Positions 14,185 to 27,200 of a DNA stretch of 64,000 bases are shown piece after piece. Both the position numbers and the translations under genes were made by a program. The notes under the pieces are model-generated. The model saw nothing but the letters and a program-made list of their open reading frames with translations, searched no databases and had not been told where the DNA came from. Every line of letters starts with the position of its first letter. Position 1 is the first letter of the stretch. Source of the stretch: Apostichopus japonicus (Eukaryota; Echinodermata; Holothuroidea; Aspidochirotida; Stichopodidae); NCBI RefSeq assembly GCF_037975245.1, contig NC_092577.1, positions 29,380,398-29,444,397 of the forward strand. Reading direction: 5' to 3'.

Positions 14185-17100
14185 ATTGGTTAGTTTTAAA
14201 TACCTCAAATGCTCATAAGGTATAAATATTTCTTAGTCTGGACCAATTCAATAATTTGATTCAATGCCATTAAATATGATGAAGTGAACACAAGGTGTCA
14301 AATCAACCAGTCCTTTACTATGAGAAAACCTGTATAAGTAGAAAGTGGTAGACACTGTAAAGAAAGGCAGTTATACTGTATGATTTATATGGGTTGACTG
14401 ACATGTGTTTGTGTGCTTGAGTGACATACCATAGGAAGGAAGGAATGTTAATTCTGTAGTTCTATTTCTACAGTTTACAAAACCAAATATGCAAACTGTG
14501 TAGATCATATAAGCTTTGGATTTAGTTGAATACACAAAACCACTACACCCAGTCGCCTGAACCATTTAAAATACAGTCGCACACTTCACTTTCCTGGATG
14601 CCATGGTAGAGTATTAATTAATAGGAAAGAAGATGTTAGTAAAGCCACCTACCACTTCATCCCACCGTTTGATACAGTATGTTAGAATAAAATATTAAAA
14701 AAATGTGAAGGGGTTACTTTTTAGTTGCAGGTTTGTTGCTGGTGTGATAAATACAATGTAATGGTTTGTTTTGACCTTGATATGAAGAGCTCCTTTAGAA
14801 AATCTAATTGGAGACTCAGAAACATCTAGATTAATGTTTTATTTAATATTTAAAATTGGAAATATTTTTGGAGGCAATAGAGATTGAGACATAAATGGTA
14901 AGGATCATGTGGGGCCCCTCCCCCCAACGACTCCCCATTATCCTCATCTGTAGTAATCAACTTACACCTTTCCAATTTTGAAAAGAAAATTGGTTTGCAC
15001 GTATCCTTGGTAAAATGTGCGGAATGATACTGATGGTACAGTAATTGCTTTGGTTGCAAAAAAGAGAGCATCTCAACGAACATTGTTAATGTGCTGGTGG
15101 ACATTGTAAGCCATCAGTGAACCATTGAAGTTAAATGTTTGAGATTCAGGATCACCAAGAGTTGGCCCCTGTGAACGTACTGGTATGTGACTAACCAATA
15201 TACATAAGAACCCATTGGAATGTGCCTTTGCATACATTAACATATTAAAAGTAATGTCAAGAGACCGTCGCTGATTTTTAGAGCAGCATCCAGGGAAGCC
15301 GTTGGGGCGTATTAAGTGTTTAGTGTATGTGGGTAGCTGTAGACTTTCATGGGCTGCTCTTCCCTGGTATTCTGATAAAACAGCTAGTGAGAAATGGGTG
15401 GTTTTACGATATAAAGGCAACCCTGATGATTTTTATGGTTTAGTGTGGCAGTTCTTGAAAGTGTTGCGAAAAGAAAACAAGAAGCTATTAAGCAAATAGG
15501 TTTTTGCTAAAGAATCTCAAGGACATATAGTGCTATGTGTTTATGAATTAAGGCTGTGACAAATATGCCATAGTGATGCGTAGATTCTACTTTAGCTAGG
15601 GTTGCCATTTGTCCAAATTTGCAGACAATTTTCCTGGATTTAACCTAATTCAGTGTTTAGCTTTTGACCACCAAAAATATGAAGAATTTGCCCAACAACC
15701 TTTTAGAGATATTTTCATGAGCACTAGAAATACAGTAGTCAATGTTACTCAAGCCTCTTGTATTTTGATTGGCTAATAATCCCATACCCATTGTCTACAA
15801 ACATTCTTGCATATTCAGTGGTCAATGAACACAGTTTTAACATTAATTTTCCCTGTGTAGAGATAGAGATGTTTGTACCGTAGGCTATCACATGTGTGCA
15901 CACAAATAGACAATAGGCACCTTGGGCCTTGTTGTGCACGCAAATAGGCAACTTAGGCCTTGTTGTCTAAAATTTCGACAGAAGGCACTCACAGTACTAA
16001 GTCACGGTTGCATTGTTTCTCATATAATACTTGAACCATTGGTTTGATCACAGTTGTTATGAGTTTGGACAATTTATAAATCTTATGGGAAGCTAACATC
16101 TCTGATAGCCAACTGAAAAGGATTTTTCATCTCGCAATATGTGTGTTCCCTCTGAAATTGAGTGTTGCTCAGTAAAGTACAGTAATTTGTGTAAAAGTAT
16201 GTTTCAGTTGTAATTTTTTGTGATGAAAAACAGCCATTGAAGCTTGAGTTTTAAAGGAAGGATTGTAGGGATGCAAGTTTTTCTGAGTGGACACATACAT
16301 CTATCTTATGAACATGCACATGTATCTGGGCAATTGTATCTTAGGGGTTCGATAATGATCCTGTTGCCCTCAGTTTGTGCAGTGCTTTTAGGCATTTTTT
16401 TTTGTGTTTTTTACTTCATTTTAACTTCTTAAATATATTTCTATTAGTAAACATCAAAGAAAACTCACTAACAGTCAGCTCTTGTTTTTACGACATATGT
16501 TTCCAATTGGGGACTTTCCTTGCCTTGTTTTGTTAGTGGATGTTAGTACGGATATGACATAAGTGATATACAGTGCTGCTTGTTGGCTTGGGCCATGTGG
16601 GAATCATAAAGTGAGCACTAAGCTGCATGGTGCAAGATTAACAACAAACAAGAAAACCAAATAAATTACCATATAATGATAGCTATATGTGGAAAATGTG
16701 GAAAATAATGTAATGTTTCCCCATTTTGTATGTGTTTGTGTGTGTTTATGTACAGTAGAAAAGCCTGGTGGACATCATACTGTACTAAGTGTTTGGATCC
16801 ATGTTAGTGACATCAAAATCTCTCTTCTCTTTCTTATACATCTAGGTCAGAGTTAATTTGAGGTCAATAATGGCCAAATTCAGAAAACCTTGTTAATATT
16901 ATACATACATACTAAAATTGTAAAGCTTGGATGTACTCTGCACATGATAGCCTACGAACTCCCATTTCAGTCTTATATGAAGAGAAGTGGGGGATATGTA
17001 CAGTATATACATACCTGTGAAAACCAGAAGAGACTATTAACACTACCACTATATACATAGCACATATACCCTTTCTAGCATCTGAGTATTTTAAATCAAA

Positions 17101-17657
17101 ATAACCAATCCCCAAGCTGATATGCCTCCTGACGTTGCCTACAGCTTATTTGTATTCAAAGAACTTGTGCAAGACTGTTAGGGTTAGAAGCTTCATAGAA
17201 TGTACAGTAGTTATAATAACACTACCCCTGGGAACAGATATTTGTCATCGTTGTTCACACATCATCCTTCAGTATTGTGGGTCAGAGAGAAAATCTATTC
17301 CTTTTGGTGGCCTCCCCCACTGACAGTATACAACAAATTGTTGTTAGCTAATAAAATATTTTATCAGCTGGAGGAGGGTCATTTGGACAGCTAGAATGCT
17401 GCCATGCAGTTGGTTTATTATTGAACTTAAAGAGCCGCTAGTCATCTTATCAGATTTTATCTTTTCTTGTCTCTTTCTCATGAGTACTGTGAAATTATGT
17501 ACATGTACTGTACCCTCTAGTAATTTCCTCTGTAACGTTGTTTTGTTAAGGATCCCAAATTTCAAATCTTTGTATGTTTAGCTTAATGTTTTTTCTACCC
17601 TCAGTAACAATTATTTTAAACTTGTATTTCTGTCTATATTGTTTTACTTCTCTTTAG
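8542..17657. other. No gene recognised; probably intron or upstream flank of ORP gene
   Basis: Long AT-rich stretch with short simple repeats ((GA)n/(GT)n at 12196-12230) and a duplicated ~45-bp segment at 15896-15965. Any missing 5' ORP exons within it were too short or divergent to identify. Confidence 0.5.
14094..14184. repeat. (TTAG)n microsatellite
   Basis: About 23 uninterrupted TTAG units, preceded by TTTATTTA-type sequence. Confidence 0.98.
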
Positions 17658-18202
17658 TTGAGAGCAACTCAGCTTCAACAGGAGAAGGAAAGATCAGAAG
17701 CTTTTGAGAAGGCCCTCACCAACCTTGCCCACGAACATCACTCCTTAGAAGAGCACCTCACGTCGGCCGCTCTACCATTGAGTCCAGAATTTTCAAGCCT
17801 CACAGAGAGTATCTCTTCGGACGGCCAATACGGGAGGAGCAGGGCGTCCAGCTACCGTTCGGCGATCAGTCGAGATGAGTACTTCAGTCTAGCAGGGTCA
17901 GAAACGTCAGAACTCTCCAGCGACCGGAGCTACGGCAGTCTCGAGAGCGTCACGTTTGATGAAGAAGGGCCGAACGACACTCGAGAGGCGATGTCTACCG
18001 TAAGCGGGGTAGAAACGAGCACAGTTAACGCTCAGAACAATTATGCAAACATGAAATCCGATCGCCTGGAAGTCACTCATAACGAGGAAGACGATGTCAC
18101 AGAGGAAATCGAGAAGGCGGTGGAGAACGTTCATCTGAATGGAAACAATACCAAACCTGGCAATGGCATAGGCCCAGAATTTGTTCTTAAAGGCTGTTCA
18201 AG
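17658..18202 (+). CDS. OSBPL1A-like: ORP exon a: coiled coil, FFAT-like region, acidic linker
   Basis: The acceptor ctctttag precedes TTG AGA GCA, and the donor aag|gtaaag follows. The exon is 545 nt, entered at phase 0 and left at phase 2. It encodes a Glu/Lys/Gln-rich coiled coil, a Ser-rich segment, the FFAT-like stretch at 17874-17897, and a long acidic, low-conservation linker. CpG content is clearly higher than in the flanking introns. An ORP-like coiled coil ([12 protein letters not shown]) supports the frame. Confidence 0.88.
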
Positions 18203-21200
18203 GTAAAGCATTAACAGTTTACTTAACTTTTCTTTTTCAGACTTTCATATATCTCAAGTGTTGTTCACTTTCATTGTGTGAATGTTTTGTTGTGGTTAAT
18301 CAACGGAACTAACCTGATTGTTGAGATAATCGAGGTACAGCACTTGTTTAAATGTGATCCAGTTTTTGGACATGGCAGATCTTTGTGATATTAACTGGAG
18401 TATCTTTTAACTCTCTCTTCCGAACAGGAAGAAACTGCCGTATTCTTCCAACGAGCGAGGACCGGTTTCATTGTGGACGATTCTCAAACACAGCATCGGG
18501 AAAGATCTATCTAGAATTACGATGCCAGTAGATGTAAATGAACCTCTTAGTTTCTTACAGAGATGTAGTGAATACACGGAACAGGCAGAGTTACTCACTC
18601 TTGCCGGGCAAGCCGATGATCCTGTGGATCGTATGAAAGTAAGTCATGTTTTCTTTTTTATTTTATTTTATTTTATTTGATATGATTTTATTTATTTTTT
18701 ATTTTTTTTAATATTTTTTTCTTATTACTTACTTTTATACATTTTCTTACACAGGCTCTTTAGCAGTTTGCTAACGGTTCTTGTTTTATGTTATTTTATT
18801 GAAGGATTTCATTTTATGGATCATACATGGATAGAATAGGTAGGAAAGAAGGCAGCATCTGGAGCAACAGTAGATACTACACAATTTGTGTAAAAATCAT
18901 CCACAACTAACAATATGTTAGGTCTGATGGATCACCAAAAGGTCCCTTTGAGGTATATCTGATAGGGGCACAAATGTTTGAATAATTCACAGATCTAGAT
19001 AAAAGCTAAAAAAATCTTTTATTGCCCTTTTAAAAGGGAAGTACTTACATTTTGAGATCTATGTACACCGTAGAAGATCATCAATTCTGTGTTAATAAAG
19101 AGAAACAAGTGCTAATAATATACACCTGTTGCTATTAAGTCATGATAATAACGAAAGCATCCATCCTCTTTTAAGTTGGCATGCTACTGACGATGATGAA
19201 TAAATTAGTTGGGATAGGAGTGGGGGAAGGGAAGGGATGGGGGAAGGAGTGAGCTAAGGGGTAAGGGATGGGACGAGGGGTGAAAGAATCAGGCTTGGGG
19301 CGATTACATCTGAATGTAATCGATTACGATTACTTGAGAATGTATGATTGCGATTACGATTACAGCCTAAAGTTGGAGTAATCGATTACGATTACATTGT
19401 AATGTAATCGTGATTACAATCATGATTACATTGTGGTTACTTGCACAATCCTCTGCATATCTGTTCAATATAACTCTCTGCCGGGAAATACAGTAGGGCA
19501 ATGAAATAGGGCAAAGGAAGGGCATTTACAGTATATACGGACAAAATTGTGGAAGTATATCTACAATTCCTACCAGGCATTACACATTTATGCCTTAACA
19601 CGTTTAAGATGTGTAACCCATAAGTCCAGTAAAAAATACAATTTAAACAGACAAAGAGTAAACAGACAAATACTAAAGTAAAACAAGTGAAGATTTTCAT
19701 GCAACACTATATTTTGTAAACTAATAATTTCTGCATAGCAGCAAAACTAAAAACTCTTTTACATTATAACACCAAAATAAAACTAAACAGCTTTGAAATG
19801 GTGCATTCCACAGTACATGGGACATGGAAGGCCAAAGTAAAAGTAAATTATTTTCATCAACAAGAGCCCAAGGGCACTGTGGTTCCTTGCGTAGGGGTAT
19901 ATGACAATACACATAATATTTTTTTATGTGGCGAGCGAAAGGTCACCCTGAACAGGATGCAAGAACTGTAGATCCTCTTACCTGCTAGCTGATTCCGACT
20001 AATCCCTTGGGATTAACGGATTAGCACGTTTCCTCTTCCCCCCCCCAGTATAGACCGAGTTATCTTTTGTTTATTCCCCCTCAAATAGTCCAAGTCATTT
20101 GTATTTTGTAAACTAATAATTTCTGCATAGCAGCAAAACTAAAAACTCTTTTACATTATAACACCAAAATAAAACTAAACAGCTTTGAAATGGTGCATTC
20201 CACAGTACATGGGACATGGAAGGCCAAAGTAAAAGTAAATTATTTTCATCAACAAGAGCCCAAGGGCACTGTGGTTCCTTGCGTGCTAGCTGATTCCGAC
20301 TAATCCCTTGGGATTAACGGATTAGCACGTTTCCTCTTCCCCCCCCCCCGTATAGACCGAGTTATCTTTTGTTTATTCCCCCTCAAATAGTCCAAGTAAT
20401 TGTGGTCCTACAAAGTACCAACACTATAGCCAACACTTTTGTGATCACAAATTGTAATCAGATTTTTGATCAGAAGGCACTTTTGAGATCTGAATATGGC
20501 GTCGAAAATGTAAGAAATATAAGGTCACCTACAAGCGGGTCAACAGATATGATAACATTGGTGACCTCAAATCACATGACCGTTAAGTTTGAAAATGTTC
20601 CACCACCCCATTCACAACTTGTCCCAAAATATCAACCATGTCACACCTTGGGAGTTAATTGCATTATATGTCTAAAAATTAACTTTGAACTTGTATACAT
20701 AACTTCACACACAAAGGTCACCGAGGGGTCAACCAATTGACATTTTTGATCGGTGAGACCTAACTAGAGCATCAAAAGTGTAAAAATTCAAACATTTTTT
20801 CTTTGCCCATTTTCTCCCCCAAAAATACTAGTTTTTTAACATTAATTGACCTTTGGTGACCTCGGATCACATGACCGTTAAGTTTGAAATTATTCCCCTA
20901 TACCATTTGCAACTTGTCCCAAAATATCAACAGTGTCACACCTTGGCAATGGGAGTTATTGCACTAAATGTCTGAATATTAACTTTGACCTCGTATAACT
21001 TCACACACAAAGGTCACCTGGGGTCAACCCATTGACATATTTGATTGGTGAGACGTGAATATACCATCAAAACTATAAAAATTCAAACATTTTTTCTGTG
21101 CCCATGTTCTCCCCCCAAAATGTTTTTTTTTAACATTAATTGACCTTTGGTGACCTCGGATCACATGACCGTTAAGTTTGAAAATATACCCCTATGCCAT

Positions 21201-24200
21201 TTGCAACTTGTCCCAAAATATCAACCGTGTCACTGCTAGGCACTGGGAGGCATTGCATTAAATGTCTGAAAATTAACTTTGACCTTGTATAACTTCGCAC
21301 ACGAAGGTCACACAGGGGTCAACCTATTGACATTTATGATCGGAAGGTACCTTTGACATCTGAAAATAGCATCGAAACTGTAAAAATCCCAAAAACGCTT
21401 AAAGGTCACCAGAGGTCAAATTGAGGTCAAGGGTCACCCAGATGCGGGTCGACATTTGGATTATATTGAAGCAACTCCCAACCCTAACGGACAATTCGTT
21501 CTCAAGTTGTCGCAAAAATACTAGTTTTTTAACATTAATTGACCTTTGATGACCTCAGATCACATGACCGTTAAGTTTCAAAATGTTCCCCTAATCAGTT
21601 CACAACTTGTCCCAAAATATCAACCTTGTAGCACATAGGCACTGGGAGTTATTGCAGTTTTAATGTTTTGGGTTTTTGGACCATAACTGACCTTTGGTGA
21701 CCTTTGTGGGCACCAAAAACAATAGGGCACACCTTCTCCATATGGCGGGTCTATGGTCCAAGTTTGGCCTCAATCCAACTTTCCCTTATTGAGATAGAGC
21801 GTACCCAAGCAAGTGTCACAGATGCACACACAGACACACACACACAAACACGCACACACAAACACGCACACACACACACACAAACCTGACTACATAGGTT
21901 CCTTTTGCTAAAGCAAGGAACCAAAAAGTGGTCAACTCTGGTAAAGCAAATTCTGATCCACCAAAATACTTAATTTGCAGTGATTTTTTCAGCAACAAGG
22001 TTAATTACATTAATTAAAGAGGTGTAAATGGTGCAAAGTTGGATGGGTTATTGGACAATGGAATGTAGGATAATATTTTAATAACTTTTTTCACCACAAC
22101 ATGAGATGAGTACAATTAACGTTTTACCAATGAACATTGAAATGTTTATTGTGCTAGAGAATTCTAGAAGCAGGAACACTTCTTTGGTCACACTAAAAGC
22201 CAATAGTAAGAATTAGTTTTAATCATTTCTACTTATTTTGCCCTTCTCATTCAAATTTAACTGTAATCATAAATGTAATACGATTACGATTACTTTGCCC
22301 TTGTAATCGATTACGATTACTTGGTAATTTTCACAAAAGTAATCGATTACGATTACTTCAAAAAATGTAATCGATTGTAATCGATTACGATTACTGATTA
22401 CGATTACCCCAAGCCTGGAAAGAATGCATTATGATGAATTAATTGCTTTCTTCACTTTCAAACTTGCTGTATGTAATCAATGTACTTTTGAAATTGGCGA
22501 GCCCTTCCTTCCCCTTTCCTGTCACATGATATATACATACTGACTCTCAAACACAGTTTATTTGTTGGTTTGTCATCTACACTATGGCTCACACATAATG
22601 CACAATACTTTGCCACACTGCTGTAGATATATTTGCATGGTTAATTACTGTGGTTGGTTGATTGTACATTGTTTACATTAGCTTGTCTTCAACACCTGTT
22701 TGACTTCACATAGTGTTGTATGTACATGACACAAGAGAGGTCATGATGAAATCCTTTGGCTGCAAATTTTTTTGTTTCAATTGTGGGCCGATCAATCCAG
22801 TCGGTAGTGTGGAATTATCGATGTACTACGTACTCATGCATACTCATACGTAGATGCAAATGATCGAGTTGCTATGTAAAGTAGTACAAAGATTTACATA
22901 GTCGTTTTTGTTCACAGGAACCATAGTATTTTATAGGGAAAAATTCAAAGCCTTCAAAATTGGTTCACAAAGATTGAACACTAAGTTATTACCTGCTACT
23001 ACTAACCACAATTCATGCGAGAGTCAAATTGAAAGTCATCTTCACATTGTTAGGCTCTCTGTTCATCAAAAGTAGTGAATCTATACATTCTAGCCTGAAG
23101 GCAACATATTTTAAGGCAAGAAACTGGTTCCACAATAATAATACTAATCGGTTGCTGGATTTACTTCATTGCAATATACTTGAGAACGTTTGGAGATGAC
23201 TCTGGTGGCATGGAATTCATGAAATGTTTTCACAACTTTTTTTTCTATGTGTGAATATTAAATGTTGGTGCAAGGGACACAAAGTCACAGCCAAACACAA
23301 AACAGAACTTTATGGGGTACTGTGTGTGAATATTAGATGGTTGGTGTAAGGGACAGGAAGTTACAACCAAACACAAACTAGAGCTTTATGGGGTACTGTG
23401 TGTGAATATTAGATAGTTGGTGCAAGGGACACAAAGTTACAACCAAACACAAACTAGAGCTTTATGGGGTAAGTGTGTGAATATTAGATGGTTAGTGCAA
23501 GGGACACAGAGTCACAACCAAACACAAACTAGAGCTTTATGGGGTACTGTGTGTATTGTAACCTGACATAAATACAGCTTTTGGGTTACTATTTGTGAAT
23601 ATTACATGGATTGGTCAGAATAACACAATGTTACAACTCAACATAACTACAGCTTTATGGGATACTATGTGTGAATATTACATGCTTGGTCAGAGTAACA
23701 CAAAGTTATAACTCAACATAAAGTATAGTAATTATGAGGTAGTTTGTGTGAATTTACATAGTTTGGTCAGAATAACACAAAGTTACAACTCAACATAACT
23801 ACAGCTTTATGGGATACTATGTGTGAATATGACATGGCTTATCAATGCAAATGTTGTTGAATATTACATGGCTTTATACCTTGAATGCAAATGTTGTTCA
23901 TTGAGTGCAAATGAGTGCATTGAGTGCATTGAATGCATTGAGTGCAAATGTTGATCATTCTATAGTACCTGACTGAATTGAGTGCATTGAGTGCATTGAA
24001 TGCATTGAGTGCAAATGTTGATCATTCTATAGTACCTGACTGAATTGAGTGCATTGACTGAATTGAGTGCATTGAATGCATTGAGTGCAAATGTTGATCA
24101 TTCTATAGTACCTGACTGAATTGAGTGCATTGAGTGCATTGAATGCAAATGTTGTTGATCATTCTATAGTACCTGACTGAATCTGAAGGACACAATGAGT

Positions 24201-27200
24201 TCTATCGCAGGAATATTGCTTACATCTTAGGATAGTACTACAAAGGGTTTAATACTTTGTCATTTGTTTATTAGGACAGTGCTGAGGTTGGCTTTTAATG
24301 ACACTCTTTATGCCTTCCGGATTACTTTCTGTGTAGCACCTATACTGTTGTGTTAAAACCTAATCTCTTAAATGTGAACAGTACATGGACTTTGGATATC
24401 AGCAGGAGTAGAGATAATAACATAAGATTACCCAAACAAATTGTACAATACAACATCATTTAGCATTAATCAGCAATAAGGAATTGTATGGGTTCTTGCA
24501 AAAAGTTTACTATGAATAAAGTTCCCAGGGCACAAAGAAAACTATCCCTTTTGTAAATGAAAGGGTACAGGCAGTTGAAACCGAAGAAGTTATTAAAAAC
24601 TGAAGGTGTAGATGAAATTGTAGGGGAGAGGTCAAAACTTGTCATGGATCACAATAAGCTAGGTACTTATACCATACAGTACAGTATATTGATCAGTTGT
24701 GAATCATACCTAGGCTACTCTATTAGTTAGTTACCTTATATATTGTTCCTTAACATTGTCTTAAAGGTGTTTAGCTTTAAGAAACATTCCTCTGTATCCC
24801 TACAGTATGTAGCAGTATAGATTACTTACTCTTTAGTATGCAGCAGTATATTTTTGTTACAATGTTAGTGTTATTAATCTCTAAGTAGGGGGGAACAGTA
24901 TCCAATATCTGTTAAAAGAATGATTTCTTTATCCCTACAGTATGATGCAGTATCGATTTATTATTAATATTTTTTTTTAGTATGCAGCAGTATATTTTTG
25001 TTACAATGTTATTAATCCCTACAGTCGGGGGGAACAGTATGCAATATGTCCTCATACAATGTTTTCTTCCCAATAGTATGTAGCAGTATAGATTTATTAC
25101 CGTTTTAATGTTATCGTTGTTATTTCCTACAGTAAGGGAACAGTATCCGATGTGTCCTCATACAATGTTTTCTTCTTCCCAATAGTATGTAGCAGTATAG
25201 ATTTATTACCGTTTTAATGTTATCGTTGTTATTTCCTACAGTAAGGGAACAGTATCCGATGTGTCCTCATACAATGTTTTCTTCTTCCCAATAGTATGTA
25301 GCAGTATAGATTTATTACCGTTTTAATGTTATCGTTGTTATTTCCTACAGTAAGGGAACAGTATCCGATGTGTCCTCATACAATGTTTTCTTCTTCCCAA
25401 TAGTATGTAACAGTAAATAATTATTACCGTTTTACTGTTATTGTTATTATTCCCTACAGTCGGGGGGAACAGTATGCAATATGTCCTCATACAATGTTTT
25501 CTTCTTCCCAATAGTATGTAGCAGTATAGATTTATTACCGTTTTAATGTTATCGTTGTTATTTCCTACAGTAAGGGAACAGTATCCAATATGTCCTCATA
25601 CAATGTTTTCTTATCCCTACCTACAGTATGTAGCAGCATTTGTTGTTGGTTCACCTGCCTCTAATATGGACAGGACAAATAAACCTTTCAACCCTCTGTT
25701 AGGTGAAACCTACCAACTAGAGAGGTAAGGTCACGTAACACTACGTAACATTTAATAAGTCAGTGAGGCAGCAGATGTTATGTGAAATATGCTCCAGCAA
25801 CCTCGTTTGCCAAACATTCCAAAAGATGTTGTTGTTCACACTTGACATATTGTGTAACATTAAGACATCAATTAATGTAAACTAACCATATGGGCTTGTT
25901 GTGGATGTTAACCATTTGCAAGGCAAAGTTCATTGAAAACACAGCTTGTGGCACCCTTAAGGCTTGACTATATAGCTGTTACCATACCCACCCCCCCACC
26001 CCTCCATACCCCATTCCCCATCTTTTCTGCCCCTTTCGCTATCTCTACTGCCCTTCACTTCCTCTTCTAGGTGGTACACTTCACTGCTACAAAATGCAAT
26101 TTCCCTTTTTACATTCAACTCAATAATTTGCAATATATTGGAAAGAAAAACTAAAACCCGCTTAACTTAATCAAATTCTCGCAAATGATTACAGAAAACT
26201 TTGGAAGTATTAGTTTTGTTTCTCTAGTGAAACTGAAAGGAAAGGGAAACCGGACTCCTGGAAATGACAAAGACTTAAATTGAAACTAACAAAAAATGTA
26301 TTACCTCCTTTGAAACGATGTTGGTTGTTATTTAACTGTACAATGTTTGTTCAAAACTACTCAACGACAATGGGAACGAAAATAGAAACCCAAATTTGTG
26401 GAAATCAGTTTGGCAAGGAGTTCTTTCTTTCAGTTCATTTGCATGTGATTAAAACCAGTATGAATAAACAACTATTAATGTAATGGAGTTCAAAGATATT
26501 TCTCAAATATCGAAAAGAATACCGAATGTGATAAAACAATTTAGATATATTAAATTGTAATTAACATTTTTAACAGATTAACACATTAAAATCAATAAGC
26601 AATGACTGAAATGTTATATTAAAGGTTCTAAAATGATCAGAGTGGATGAATATTGCACAGCACGATAAATGAAGGAATCCCTGTACGTACAGTCAAATTC
26701 TGAATTTCGGCAAGATATACGGATTTCTGAGGTTTCCGCTGGATTTAATATAAAAAAAGTGGGACAATGAGTGGTTTTTGTCATTCCTAAGTTTGTACGT
26801 CATTCTGACGAATACCCTCCTAGCAGCTGCATTCAGCTACAGTGCACCTAAAGTTAATGGAGACATGGTCCATGAGAAAATGTTTTGGATGGCTGCTAAT
26901 CTCAAGTGGTGTAAACTACAACACATATATGCAGCAAAGTGATTTCCCCACCGGGCACACAAAATGATAATCTTGTGTTGTTATGAAGGTGAAATTCTTT
27001 CACGAGTTTTGTGTAGTTTTTGCTGGGTTGCGTCATGTATTTCTGTCCCATGATATTGAGTGTTATATGACACGTCCTAAAACTGGCATTGACACCATAA
27101 ATTCCTAAAACGCCTAAAATCCCAAAACGCCATAAATTTCTCAGCAAGAGATAAAAATGCACGGGAGTATAAATCTTGTCCAGTTCTTACCTAGTCAGAA

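Larger units (their letters stand above)
19290..22417. mobile_element. Non-autonomous hAT-type DNA transposon, 3.1 kb, nested repeats inside
   Basis: Terminal inverted repeats CAGGCTTGGGG (left) and CCCCAAGCCTG (right) are flanked by identical 8-bp direct repeats GAAAGAAT (19282-19289 and 22418-22425). The CAGG start and 8-bp duplication are diagnostic of the hAT superfamily. Just inside both ends are clusters of an ATTACGATTACG-type subterminal repeat (19302-19440 and 22270-22408). There is no transposase frame; the interior is tandem repeats. It lies in the second intron of the ORP gene and is not old, since the target duplication is perfect. Confidence 0.9.

Noticed and set aside
15073..15499. 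Overlapping open frames on both strands (115 and 65 residues)
   Set aside because: No splice signals in the right phase, no recognisable domain, and the frame ends in a stop rather than a donor.
20369..20740. 123-residue frame in the hAT element
   Set aside because: Lies across the duplicated and tandemly repeated interior; no transposase motifs.
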